From Bacillota bacterium (GTDB lineage: Bacteria; Bacillota; Clostridia; Lachnospirales; Lachnospiraceae), in the NCBI GenBank assembly GCA_023413555.1, contig JAEZPG010000027.1, positions 1 through 54,187 on the forward strand: a DNA stretch of 54,187 nucleotides. Reading direction: 5' to 3'. Every line of letters starts with the position of its first letter. Within the stretch, counting starts at the first letter, position 1. A model generated the notes under the pieces. It did no database searches. It saw only the letters and a list, made by a program, of their open reading frames with translations, and was not told where the DNA came from. Positions 25,645 to 34,969 of this stretch are shown one piece after another. Position numbers and translations under genes: made by a program.

Positions 25645-25661
25645 ATCCACCTCACCCTGTT

Positions 25662-26249
25662 TTATCGAAGTCGTTTTCCCTCGTATCTCACTCTTGTCTC
25701 CAGGTAGTACATTACAGACTCATATTGATCCATAATATCTCCTTCCGAGAGGCTATAATCCATAGAAATAGCAATTGTTTGTAATATCTGTGGCGTCAAT
25801 CGTTTCTTCATAGACTGAAGAACCTGAATTTTGTCTTCATAAGAGTCAGCCTCCAGAAATCGCATTAGATCTGGATTCACCTGTTCCTTTTCACACGAAG
25901 TCTCAGATTGAGAAGTGAGCTTAGTGATTGAAGTTGCCGGCTTTGCTGTCTCTAACTTTGAAGGTGCCTTCTGTGTTGGCTGTGACTGTCTTTCCTCTTC
26001 CTTCTCCTGTAGCACGAATTCCACCTGTTCAAAACGATATCGTTGGCGTATCTCTGGGTATTTGACATGATCAACTTCACTGACAAACATGTCGTATGGC
26101 CTTACATATACTTTATAGTCCCCATAAAGTGCCTGATATACCACCATTTGTTCCCTAGTTTCGCTGTGGATTGCTACTGCAACGATCTGGTATAAATGAT
26201 TCTTAAAATGTCTATAAAACTGTCCTGGTTTGACTTCCCGACGCATCAT
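25662..26249 (-). CDS. DUF1653 domain protein
   Basis: About 195 aa. Residues 1-65 match DUF1653 (PGQFYRHFKNHLYQIVAVAI then VVYQALYGDYKVYVRPYDMF), a small beta domain of unknown function. A Gln/Thr/Ser-rich linker and a C-terminal helical part (about 125-195) follow. The ATG at 26249 (or the next one) is preferred because GAGGTGAGG lies just upstream; the frame opens at 26264 without a site. It lies between engB and the PRTase and may be the first gene of that unit. Confidence 0.75.
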   Translation of the reverse strand: MMRREVKPGQFYRHFKNHLYQIVAVAIHSETREQMVVYQALYGDYKVYVRPYDMFVSEVDHVKYPEIRQRYRFEQVEFVLQEKEEERQSQPTQKAPSKLETAKPATSITKLTSQSETSCEKEQVNPDLMRFLEADSYEDKIQVLQSMKKRLTPQILQTIAISMDYSLSEGDIMDQYESVMYYLETRVRYEGKRLR

Positions 26250-26273
26250 CCTCACCTCTGTCATTATTATCTG

Positions 26274-26891
26274 TTAATTCTTTGTATCCTCTTGCACAAT
26301 ATAGTACTCATTATAATAATCCATAATGTACTCCCATATTTCGTCTCTTCCTTGCTTTGTTACACTGGAAAATGGAATCACGGGCGTTCCCTCTACAACA
26401 TTCAACCCATTTTTCAACATCTTAATATGCTTTTGTACCTGGCTACGGTTAATCTTATCCAGCTTCGTGGCAATGACAATAGGATTATAGCCATGATGTA
26501 CAATCCATTCGTACATATTACGATCGTTGACAGAAGGTTCATGTCGAATATCTACCAAGAGAAATACGATTCGAAGCTGCTTAGACTTAAGCAGATACCT
26601 TTCAATTAATTTCCCCCACTGCTCCTTCATTTTTTCTGACACCTTAGCATACCCATACCCTGGCAGATCCACAAAATAAAGTAATTCATTAATATTATAG
26701 AAGTTTATTGTCTGAGTTTTACCTGGCTGGGAAGAGGTTCTCGCATAGGATTTACGATTCATTAAGCCATTAATAAGACTGGATTTACCGACATTAGACT
26801 TCCCCGCAAAGGCAATCTCCATCTTATCATTTTCCGGAAGTGTGCTGGTAATACCACATACCGTTTCCAAATTCACGCTTTTTATATGCAT
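26274..26891 (-). CDS. engB: Ribosome biogenesis GTPase EngB (YsxC/YihA)
   Basis: A 205-aa Era-like GTPase needed for 50S assembly. G1 GKSNVGKSS is near residue 30, the G2 threonine in the switch region follows, G3 DLPGYG is near 74 and G4 TKLD near 142. Usual length. AAAGGA precedes the ATG. It follows lon by 29 nt, the same order as B. subtilis lonA-ysxC. Confidence 0.95.
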   Translation of the reverse strand: MHIKSVNLETVCGITSTLPENDKMEIAFAGKSNVGKSSLINGLMNRKSYARTSSQPGKTQTINFYNINELLYFVDLPGYGYAKVSEKMKEQWGKLIERYLLKSKQLRIVFLLVDIRHEPSVNDRNMYEWIVHHGYNPIVIATKLDKINRSQVQKHIKMLKNGLNVVEGTPVIPFSSVTKQGRDEIWEYIMDYYNEYYIVQEDTKN

Positions 26892-26920
26892 GTTATTTCC
26901 TTTCTATCTCTCACAAATGC

Positions 26921-29236
26921 TTATTTCACAAAGGCATAGTCAATTACTTGAGTCATATTATCCACAAATTTAATATTGATATTCTCTTTGATTTCATCTG
27001 CAATCTCTTCCACATCTTTGCGATTTTCAGTTGGAACTAACACTGTAGAAATCCTAGCTGTCTTAGCCGCCAGAATCTTTTCCTTAAGTCCACCAATAGG
27101 AAGGACTTTACCACGTAAAGTGATTTCACCAGTCATAGCTAGGTCTGCTCTCACCTTTGTATTGGTAATTGCAGACAACACAGCAGTTGCCATTGTAATC
27201 CCGGCGCTTGGGCCATCCTTAGGTGTCGCTCCCTCTGGAATATGAATATGGATATCCTTCTTTTCAAAGTAGTCTTCTTCAATACCATATTTCTCACTTA
27301 TTGAACGGACATAGCTGATACCTGTTTTGGCTGATTCCTTCATGACATCCCCAAGACGTCCTGTAAGTTCCAATCTTCCCCTACCTGGCATATCATTTAC
27401 TTCTATCTGTAGGGTATCTCCCCCTACTTCTGTCCAAGCAAGACCCCTTACGATACCTACTTCATCCTCTTTATTTCTAAGCTCTACTGTATAACGTTGC
27501 TTGCCTAAGTATTTCTCCAGATTTTTATCCGTAATGCGGACTATCTCTACACCATCATTGACTATTTCCTTAGCAGCCTTTCTACAAATTGTTCCAAGCT
27601 TACGCTCTAGATTACGGACACCGGCTTCTCTTGTATAGCCAACAATAATTCGCTCCAAAGCTTTCTTGGATATATTTAACTGCTTACGTTTTAGGCCATT
27701 TTGCTTCATTACTTTCTTAAGAAGATGCTCTTTGGCAATATGCTCCTTCTCATTCTGAGTGTAGCTAGATACCTCTATAATCTCCATACGGTCTAAAAGT
27801 GGTCTTGGAATTGTCTGTAGTGTATTAGCGGTAGCTATAAACAGAACCTCTGATAGATCAATAGGTTCTTCCACATAGTGATCCACAAAATGGCTATTTT
27901 GCTCACTGTCAAGTACCTCTAATAGGGCACTAAAGGTGTCTCCCTTATAATCATTGCTTACCTTATCAATCTCATCTAGCAGCATTAAAGGGTTTTTAAC
28001 CTTAGCCTGCTTTAACCCATTCACTAGTCGTCCTGGCATCGCTCCAATATAGGTCCTTCGATGGCCTCTAATCTCTGCTTCATCTCGGACCCCACCCAGA
28101 CAAATTCGTACATATGGCTTATTTAGCGCCTCTGCAACACTTTTTGCGATGGAAGTTTTACCGGTTCCCGGAGGGCCTACAAGACAAAGAATTTGACTTT
28201 GACCTTTTTTTGTCAGTGTGCGAACTGCAAGAGACTCTAATACACGCTCCTTCACATTTTCCAACCCATAATGTTGATCATTTAGGATCTTTTCTGCTCT
28301 CTTTAAATCGTTGTTATCTTTGCCAGCCTTGTCCCACGGAAGCACCAGTAACGTCTCAATATAGTTGCGTATTACTGCACTTTCAGATGGACTAGAGGAG
28401 CTATTACGAAAACGTTCTATCTCTCGCTTAATTCTATCTTTTACTTGCTCAGAAACTTGAAGTTCTTCTAATTGTTGCTGATATCGCTCAATGTCAGTAT
28501 CCACAGATGTCTCACCTAATTCTTCACGAATTAGCTTCAACTGCTCTCTCATGACATATTCCTTCTGGTTCCTGTCTACTTTTTCTTTCACCTTCTCCTG
28601 AAAATCCTTTTTAATTTTCAGTAACTCTATCTCATTTGCAAGAATGACAGCAAGCATATGGTAACGTCGCTTTGCATCTGTCTCCTGCAACAGACGTATG
28701 CGGCTCTCAAAGCCAAGTGGTATACTAGCCTCTATCTCAGAAGCAAGAGTTACCAGACTATCTGCTTCCATTAATGCTACCACTACACTTTTACCTATGG
28801 CATCACTGACCGTACAAAATGCCTCAATCAGGTCCTTTAGACTATATAAAAGGGCTTTTTCCTCAAGGGGATCAAGGGAATCCTGTAGCTCCTCTACCTC
28901 TTCTACAATCCCCTCCATATAAGGGTCTACCTGAGATAGTTCCATAAGAGTTCCTCTTTTTTCTGCAGAAACCATTACTCGAACTATGTTGTTAGGTAGC
29001 TTTATTACTTGTCGAATCAACGCTATCGTACCAATTGGAAATAGATCCTCTATCTCAGGGCGGTCTATCTGTGGGTCCTTTTGCGTAGCCAGAAGAACCC
29101 TCTGTCCTTGCTTCATAGCCATATTAATGGCTTCTATAGTCATATCTCTATTTAAATCAAAATGGATTAGCATCTGTGGTAGCACTACCATTCCTCGTAA
29201 CGCCACTACAGGTAAAATTATCTTTTTGTTGATCAT
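26921..29236 (-). CDS. lon: ATP-dependent protease La
   Basis: A 771-aa LonA protease. The N-terminal substrate-binding domain is about residues 1-200, a coiled coil lies around 190-250 and the AAA+ domain has Walker A GPPGTGKTS near 346 and Walker B LMLLDEIDK near 411. The protease domain carries the Ser-Lys dyad in PKDGPSAG near 668 and GKVLPIGGLKEK near 713. It degrades misfolded and regulatory proteins. I chose the ATG at 29236 because AAGGAG is 8 nt upstream; the earlier ATG at 29263 has no usable site. Confidence 0.96.
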   Translation of the reverse strand: MINKKIILPVVALRGMVVLPQMLIHFDLNRDMTIEAINMAMKQGQRVLLATQKDPQIDRPEIEDLFPIGTIALIRQVIKLPNNIVRVMVSAEKRGTLMELSQVDPYMEGIVEEVEELQDSLDPLEEKALLYSLKDLIEAFCTVSDAIGKSVVVALMEADSLVTLASEIEASIPLGFESRIRLLQETDAKRRYHMLAVILANEIELLKIKKDFQEKVKEKVDRNQKEYVMREQLKLIREELGETSVDTDIERYQQQLEELQVSEQVKDRIKREIERFRNSSSSPSESAVIRNYIETLLVLPWDKAGKDNNDLKRAEKILNDQHYGLENVKERVLESLAVRTLTKKGQSQILCLVGPPGTGKTSIAKSVAEALNKPYVRICLGGVRDEAEIRGHRRTYIGAMPGRLVNGLKQAKVKNPLMLLDEIDKVSNDYKGDTFSALLEVLDSEQNSHFVDHYVEEPIDLSEVLFIATANTLQTIPRPLLDRMEIIEVSSYTQNEKEHIAKEHLLKKVMKQNGLKRKQLNISKKALERIIVGYTREAGVRNLERKLGTICRKAAKEIVNDGVEIVRITDKNLEKYLGKQRYTVELRNKEDEVGIVRGLAWTEVGGDTLQIEVNDMPGRGRLELTGRLGDVMKESAKTGISYVRSISEKYGIEEDYFEKKDIHIHIPEGATPKDGPSAGITMATAVLSAITNTKVRADLAMTGEITLRGKVLPIGGLKEKILAAKTARISTVLVPTENRKDVEEIADEIKENINIKFVDNMTQVIDYAFVK

Positions 29237-29354
29237 ACCATATTCTCCTTCTAGCAAATTCATTCCTAATGGCTTCTAGCGTTCAGTCTTTCCACTACTA
29301 GGGCGGATTAGGCACTTTCACCCATTAGAAACGTGCAATGCCAAACACACAACC

Positions 29355-29388
29355 AAAGAGCCCCTGCAAAACATTGCAAAGGCTCTTT
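29355..29388. terminator. Hairpin between clpX and lon
   Basis: Outer arms AAAGAGCC (29355-29362) and GGCTCTTT (29381-29388), with an inner TGCA/TGCA stem. It lies just past the clpX stop at 29392. T tracts are short (about three to four) on either side. It probably reduces read-through into lon, whose leader also has a GCACGTTTC/GAAAGTGC hairpin at about 29292-29333. Confidence 0.5.
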
Positions 29389-29391
29389 TAC

Positions 29392-30687
29392 TTATGCTAT
29401 TTCACCATTATTTTTCTTTATAGGCTTTTTAGTAGTAAGAGCCTTTTTAGGTTTTTCTTCATCAGAAAGTACTAATTCTGGTTCGCCCTTTCCTTCCACT
29501 GCATCCTTGGTGATGATACACTTTCTAACTCTATTGTTAGAAGGAATGTTATACATGGTTTCCATCATAGTAGATTCCATAATGGAACGTAACCCTCTGG
29601 CACCAGTCTTTCTTTCGTAGGATTTCTTGGCAATTGCTTGGATTGCCTCAGCTGAAAATTCTAACTCCACACCATCTAACTCAAAAAGCTTATGATACTG
29701 CTTTACAATGGCATTCTTTGGTTCGGTAAGAATACGTACAAGCGCAGGCTCATCTAATAAGTCCAGACTTACTGTTACAGGTACACGACCTACAAATTCA
29801 GGAATCATGCCATATTTAACAAAGTCACCTGGCAGTGCTTTCTTAAATAGTTCGCCTACGTTTTCTTTATTTCTTAACCCAAGCTCAGCATTAAAGCCGA
29901 TAGACTTTTGTCCAATTCTTGATTCAATAATCTTCTCTAAGCCATCAAAAGCTCCACCACAGATAAACAATATATTAGTTGTGTCGATTTGTATAAATTC
30001 CTGATGTGGATGCTTCCTTCCACCCTGAGGTGGTACACTAGCTACTGTACCTTCCAAAATCTTAAGCAAGGCCTGTTGAACGCCTTCACCGGATACGTCT
30101 CTTGTAATAGACATATTCTCTGATTTTCTAGTAATTTTATCTATCTCATCGATATATATAATACCGTATTCTGCACGTTCAATATCATAATCAGCTGCTT
30201 GAATAATCTTTAATAAGATATTTTCAACATCTTCGCCAACATAACCAGCCTCTGTAAGCGCCGTTGCATCTGCAATAGCAAACGGAACATTTAAAAGTTT
30301 AGCAAGAGTCTGGGCTAAAAAAGTTTTACCACTACCGGTAGGGCCTACCATGATAATATTGCTCTTCTGTAACTCTACATCTAAGTCCTTCTCCGCCAAC
30401 ACACGCTTATAGTGATTATAAACTGCTACGGATAATACTTTTTTTGCGTCATCCTGTCCAATTACATATTGATCTAGGAACTCTTTGATTTCTTGCGGTT
30501 TTAACAGGTTAATCTCATTATTATTCACAACATCTTCAAATTCTTCTTCTATAATCTCAGAACATATCTCGATACATTCATCACAGATATATACATTAGG
30601 TCCTGCAATCAGTTTACGTACCTGATCCTGTGTCTTATTACAGAAAGAGCATCTTAGTTGTTTGTGTTCCTCTGTCCGATTGGCCAT
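29392..30687 (-). CDS. clpX: ATP-dependent Clp protease ATP-binding subunit
   Basis: A 431-aa hexameric unfoldase. The N-terminal zinc finger has CSFC near residue 13 and CDECIEIC near 35. Walker A GPTGSGKT is near 115, the pore loop GYVGED near 147 and Walker B IIYIDEIDK near 178. The IGF loop that docks to ClpP (SIGFNAE) is near 267. It lies 73 nt after clpP in the conserved tig-clpP-clpX-lon order. Confidence 0.97.
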   Translation of the reverse strand: MANRTEEHKQLRCSFCNKTQDQVRKLIAGPNVYICDECIEICSEIIEEEFEDVVNNNEINLLKPQEIKEFLDQYVIGQDDAKKVLSVAVYNHYKRVLAEKDLDVELQKSNIIMVGPTGSGKTFLAQTLAKLLNVPFAIADATALTEAGYVGEDVENILLKIIQAADYDIERAEYGIIYIDEIDKITRKSENMSITRDVSGEGVQQALLKILEGTVASVPPQGGRKHPHQEFIQIDTTNILFICGGAFDGLEKIIESRIGQKSIGFNAELGLRNKENVGELFKKALPGDFVKYGMIPEFVGRVPVTVSLDLLDEPALVRILTEPKNAIVKQYHKLFELDGVELEFSAEAIQAIAKKSYERKTGARGLRSIMESTMMETMYNIPSNNRVRKCIITKDAVEGKGEPELVLSDEEKPKKALTTKKPIKKNNGEIA

Positions 30688-30760
30688 GATTATTCACCTC
30701 TATTCTAATGAGCTGCACCTAAAACTATTCAGGTGCAGCCTATCTTACTCGTTACAACTA

Positions 30761-31345
30761 TTACTGACGTTTAGTAATAATATTATCTATGATACCGTAT
30801 GCCTTTGCTTCCTCAGAATCCATGTAATTGTCACGTTCTGTATCAATCTCAACCTTCTCTACAGGCTGACCAGTGTTAGCAGCAAGCATCTCATTCAATC
30901 GTCTCTTACTTTTCAAAATATAATCTGCAACAATCTTAATATCTGTTGCTTGACCTTTTGCACCACCGGATGGCTGGTGAATCATAATCTCAGAATTAGG
31001 AAGGGCAAAACGTTTGCCTTTTGCACCACCGGCTAACAGGAATGCTCCCATACTGGCAGCTAAGCCTACGCAAATTGTTGACACATCACATTTAATAAAG
31101 TTCATAGTATCATAAATAGCCATACCAGCTGAAACTGAGCCACCTGGACTATTGATATATAATTGAATATCTTTGTTCGGATCCTCTGATTCCAGGAATA
31201 GTAACTGGGCAATGATCACACTAGCAGATACATCAGTTACCTCTTCCCCTAAAAAGATAATTCTATCATTTAATAAACGGGAATATATATCGTAGGAACG
31301 TTCTCCCCTACTGGTTTGTTCTATGACATAAGGTACTAAACTCAT
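30761..31345 (-). CDS. clpP: ATP-dependent Clp protease proteolytic subunit
   Basis: A 194-aa serine protease that forms the 14-mer chamber. The catalytic serine is in AASMGAFLLAGG near residue 98 and the histidine in MIHQPSGG near 122. The C-terminal region with the catalytic Asp (ERDNYMDSEEAKAYGIID) is near 170. The start has GGAGG. ClpX downstream and trigger factor upstream. Confidence 0.97.
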   Translation of the reverse strand: MSLVPYVIEQTSRGERSYDIYSRLLNDRIIFLGEEVTDVSASVIIAQLLFLESEDPNKDIQLYINSPGGSVSAGMAIYDTMNFIKCDVSTICVGLAASMGAFLLAGGAKGKRFALPNSEIMIHQPSGGAKGQATDIKIVADYILKSKRRLNEMLAANTGQPVEKVEIDTERDNYMDSEEAKAYGIIDNIITKRQ

Positions 31346-31389
31346 ACTATTACCTCCTTCTAGTTCAATGTCTATTCTGCAAAATAATA

Positions 31390-32673
31390 TTAAATTTCTT
31401 TTGCTTCAGCAGCAACAAGATCTACTGCTTTTTGAACAGCAAGATCCATCTTCATATCAGCTATCTGTGGAGCAATTAATTCTCTAACTTTATCAACTTC
31501 CATCTGGTAGTTTTTAGCCATTTCTTCAATTTCTTTTGTTACTTCCTCTTCAGAAACCTCAATATTCTCAGCCTTAACAATGGCTTCTAATACTAAACGG
31601 CTTTGAATTCTCTTCATTGCCTGTGGTTTAATATTCTCAAGAAATTTGTTTGAATCCATTCCAGTAAATTGGAAATACTGCTCAACAGATAAGCCCTGGC
31701 TTTGTAATCTCTGAGCAAACTCATTTGCCATCTGCTTAACCTGAGTATCTAACATAGCATCAGGAATTTCCATCGTAGCATTTTCAATAATCTTATCTAC
31801 AATAGCATCTTCTTTAGCGGTCTTAGCAGCTTTTTCTTTTTTCTCTACAAGGCCTTTCTTTAAATCTTCTTTGTATTCTTCTAATGTGTCAAATTCAGAA
31901 ACATCCTTTGCAAACTCATCATCTAACTCAGGAAGTTCTTTTTTCTTAATCTCTTTTACAGTTACTTTAAATAATGCTGGCTTTCCAGCAAGCTCTTTTG
32001 CCTGGTATTCCTCTGGGAAAGTAACGTTAACTTCTACTTCTTCTCCAATGTTTTTACCGATTAATTGTTCTTCGAAATTGTCAATAAAAGAATGAGATCC
32101 GATTGTTAATGGGTAATCCGTTCCTTTGCCACCTTCAAATGCTACATCATCGACGAAACCTTCAAAATCAATAACAGTCATATCTCCATCTTCAACTGCT
32201 CTGTCTTCTACAGTAAGCATTCTGGAGTTCTGCTCTCTTACTTTATCTAGTTCAGCATCCATCTCTTCTTCTGTTACTGTAAGATCAGCTTTCTCTACTT
32301 CGATACCTTTGTACTCACCTAACGTAACTTCAGGCTTTACTGCTACTGTAGCAGTGAAAATAAAGGATTTACCTTTTTCAATCTGTGTAACATCGATTTC
32401 AGGTTGGGAAACAATATCTAAACCGCTTTCCTTAGCTGCTGCTTCATATGCCTCTGGAATAATAAAGTTAGCTGCATCTTCGTAGAATACGCCCACGCCG
32501 TACATCTTTTCAATAATAGCACGAGGAGCTTTCCCTTTTCTAAAGCCCTGTACGTTCATCTTACCTTTATTTTTTTGATAAGCCTTTTCAATTGCTGCTT
32601 CAAACTCTTCAGCAGTAGCTTCGATTGTAAGCTTCGCCATATTTTTTTCTAACTTTTCCACCTGTAAACTCAT
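31390..32673 (-). CDS. tig: Trigger factor, ribosome-bound chaperone
   Basis: A 427-aa chaperone. The ribosome-binding signature GFRKGKAP is near residue 43, a PPIase (FKBP-type) domain lies at about 155-240 and the helical C-terminal chaperone domain follows to the end. It contacts nascent chains at L23. AGGAGG before the ATG. First gene of the tig-clpP-clpX block, with its own promoter about 165 nt upstream. Confidence 0.95.
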   Translation of the reverse strand: MSLQVEKLEKNMAKLTIEATAEEFEAAIEKAYQKNKGKMNVQGFRKGKAPRAIIEKMYGVGVFYEDAANFIIPEAYEAAAKESGLDIVSQPEIDVTQIEKGKSFIFTATVAVKPEVTLGEYKGIEVEKADLTVTEEEMDAELDKVREQNSRMLTVEDRAVEDGDMTVIDFEGFVDDVAFEGGKGTDYPLTIGSHSFIDNFEEQLIGKNIGEEVEVNVTFPEEYQAKELAGKPALFKVTVKEIKKKELPELDDEFAKDVSEFDTLEEYKEDLKKGLVEKKEKAAKTAKEDAIVDKIIENATMEIPDAMLDTQVKQMANEFAQRLQSQGLSVEQYFQFTGMDSNKFLENIKPQAMKRIQSRLVLEAIVKAENIEVSEEEVTKEIEEMAKNYQMEVDKVRELIAPQIADMKMDLAVQKAVDLVAAEAKEI

Positions 32674-32837
32674 TTAATAGTTCCTCCTTAATGTTTAAAC
32701 ATCTTTCTTATTGGACTGACATAATAGAAATTAGCATTCGGTCATCTCTATTGTCACTTTACTTATAATAAACCGAAATCGGCATTATATTTGATAAATT
32801 CTTTAAATAACGCCATCTAAAAGTCTGACATTATTGT

Positions 32838-32866
32838 ATTATATCATAGCCTATCTTTAAATTCCA
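32838..32866 (-). promoter_or_regulatory. tig promoter with extended -10
   Basis: Extended -10 TATGATATAAT (32848-32838) with a weak -35 TGGAAT (32866-32861), 17-bp spacer. No CtsR or CIRCE repressor sites were seen nearby. The leader of about 155 nt includes a small CCGATTTCGG hairpin. Confidence 0.55.
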
Positions 32867-32951
32867 TAGAAATTTTGTTTCATTAGGCTTAGCGATAATC
32901 TTTCCATATTTATCCTGACACTAACTATCATAGTTGACATAATTAGAAAAA

Positions 32952-34298
32952 TTATACAGTGGCATGACCCTTTTCTTTTAGAACCTTTACTATGCTGTCT
33001 ACATATTCAGCACAAAGTTCATCTGTTTTAGCTTCCACCATGACACGGATTAATGCTTCCGTTCCACTTTCACGAAGAAGAACTCTTCCATCGTCTCGTA
33101 ATGCCTGTTCCACTAGCCCAACTGCCTTCTGCACATCTACATCCTGTATGGCTGCTGCCTTATCTGCAACAGGAACATTCTTAAGGAGCTGTGGGTAAAT
33201 CTTAATGTCCTTTAAGAGTTCTGAAATCTTCGCCTTCTTCTCTAGTATTACCTCTGTAATTTTAAGAGAAGTCAATATGCCATCACCAGTTGTGGCATAC
33301 TTCTTAAAGATGATATGTCCGGATTGCTCTCCCCCAAGAGAATGTCCATTCTGCATCATATTTTCAAATACATATTTATCACCTACAGCAGTTTTCTCAT
33401 AACGAATACCAGCTTTATCAAATGCCTTATACAATCCAAGATTGGACATTACAGTCGTAACTACAGTATTATTATTTAACTCTCCCCGTTCCTTTAGATA
33501 GGATCCGCAAAGGTACATAATCAAATCCCCATCCACAATGTTGCCTTTATCATCTACTGCCAAGCACCGATCAGCATCCCCATCATATGCAAACCCAACA
33601 TCCAAACCCTTTTCCTTCACAAATTCCTGAAGTGCGGTAATGTGGGTAGAACCACAATTGTCATTGATATTAAGACCATTTGGCTCATTATGAATCACAT
33701 ATGTCTTAGCTCCAAGAGCGTCAAATACTCCCTTTGCTATAGTAGAAGCACTACCATTGGAGCAATCAAGACCTACACGAAGCTCTTTAAAAGATCTGGT
33801 AGCCAGACTAATCAGATAACCGATATATCTGTTTCGTCCCATTGCATAATCTACTGTCTTACCGATATCCTCTCTCTTGGCAAATGGGATTTCCCCCGTC
33901 TCACCATCAATATACTTTTCAATCAGATTCTCAATTGTACTCTCCAGTTTATATCCTTTCCCATTAATTATCTTAATACCATTATCGTAGTAAGGATTGT
34001 GACTGGCAGAAATCATAATACCACAATCAAATTCCTCCGTCCTTGCTACAAACGATACACTTGGTGTTGTCGTTACATGTAGCAAATATGCATCCGCTCC
34101 ACTGGCTGTTAATCCTGCAACCAGTGAATACTCAAACATATAACTCGAACGTCTCGTATCCTTTCCTATTACAATCTTAGCTTTATGATCTTGACCATAA
34201 TAATAACCTAAGAACCTTCCCACCTTATATGCATGTTCTACTGTTAAATTTACATTTGCTTCCCCACGAAATCCGTCTGTTCCAAAATATTTCCCCAT
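32952..34298 (-). CDS. glmM: Phosphoglucosamine mutase
   Basis: Converts glucosamine-6-phosphate to glucosamine-1-phosphate for UDP-GlcNAc and peptidoglycan synthesis. 448 aa, four-domain phosphohexomutase. The phosphoserine loop ISASHNP is near residue 97, the magnesium loop DGDADRC near 239, the sugar loop GGEQSGH near 324 and the phosphate-binding RESGTEALIRVM near 410. TAAGGAG precedes the ATG. Confidence 0.96.
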   Translation of the reverse strand: MGKYFGTDGFRGEANVNLTVEHAYKVGRFLGYYYGQDHKAKIVIGKDTRRSSYMFEYSLVAGLTASGADAYLLHVTTTPSVSFVARTEEFDCGIMISASHNPYYDNGIKIINGKGYKLESTIENLIEKYIDGETGEIPFAKREDIGKTVDYAMGRNRYIGYLISLATRSFKELRVGLDCSNGSASTIAKGVFDALGAKTYVIHNEPNGLNINDNCGSTHITALQEFVKEKGLDVGFAYDGDADRCLAVDDKGNIVDGDLIMYLCGSYLKERGELNNNTVVTTVMSNLGLYKAFDKAGIRYEKTAVGDKYVFENMMQNGHSLGGEQSGHIIFKKYATTGDGILTSLKITEVILEKKAKISELLKDIKIYPQLLKNVPVADKAAAIQDVDVQKAVGLVEQALRDDGRVLLRESGTEALIRVMVEAKTDELCAEYVDSIVKVLKEKGHATV

Positions 34299-34480
34299 CT
34301 TAATCTCCTTACACCATTATTATAATTTCTATATATTATGTTATCATGAACTCTATTTTACGCTATTTTTTTGTTTGTGCTATCATTCTCTTATGCCTTA
34401 TACATAATGCATCCACGATATTGTATCACAAAAATTACCTCTTGTGAATATTTATTCTATCTTCCCTTAGGAATGACACT

Positions 34481-34511
34481 AAAAAAAGCTGCCATGTAAA
34501 CATGACAGCTT
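34481..34511 (-). terminator. Terminator after the SASP gene
   Basis: Arms 34501-34511 and 34486-34496 pair over 11 bp (AAGCTGTCATG/CATGGCAGCTT, one G-U) with a 4-nt loop, followed by seven T on the minus strand (34487-34481). Confidence 0.85.
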
Positions 34512-34531
34512 CTAAAATCAATAGACGTTGG

Positions 34532-34747
34532 TTATCTCTGACCAGAAATAGATTGCTCGTAACTTCTAATCATCTGTCTAACCATCTCTCCACCAACTGA
34601 ACCATTTTGTGCACTTGTAAGGTCACCATTGTAACCAGCCTTTAATGGAACACCGATTTCGCTTGCAACTTCCATCTTGAATTTGTCAAGAGCTTCTCTA
34701 GCTTCAGGAACCTCTGCTCTGTTAGAACCAGTATTATTATTTGCCAT
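34532..34747 (-). CDS. Small acid-soluble spore protein, alpha/beta type
   Basis: A 71-aa DNA-binding spore protein. It has the family block EVPEAREALDKFKMEVASE near residue 13, which includes the GPR protease cleavage context, and the second block VGGEMVRQMIRSYEQ near 50. It coats spore DNA in the forespore. I chose the ATG at 34747 because GGAGGTG lies 6 nt upstream; the 76-aa frame starts inside that site. A weak sigma-G-like pair may lie about 40 nt upstream, but I would not insist on it. Its presence shows a spore-forming lineage. Confidence 0.93.
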   Translation of the reverse strand: MANNNTGSNRAEVPEAREALDKFKMEVASEIGVPLKAGYNGDLTSAQNGSVGGEMVRQMIRSYEQSISGQR

Positions 34748-34969
34748 AGTATACACCTCCATGATTTGTGCGTAAATAGATACTGTCTATTGACCAGTCA
34801 TAAGACTTAACTTAACTGTAGGATACAATTAAGTCTAATTCTATTGTGTGTAAGTTGTATTCTTTTTATTAGGATACACCATGGTAATTAGTGGTGTAAG
34901 CCACAGATTATTCCTACATGAACCCAAGATTCTCTTCATATATTTAATAAAAAAAGACAAGGATTTTTC

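Noticed and set aside
34763..34969. Glycine riboswitch before the AGCS symporter gene
   Set aside because: Only a 7-bp hairpin is present; the conserved glycine aptamer motifs are not.
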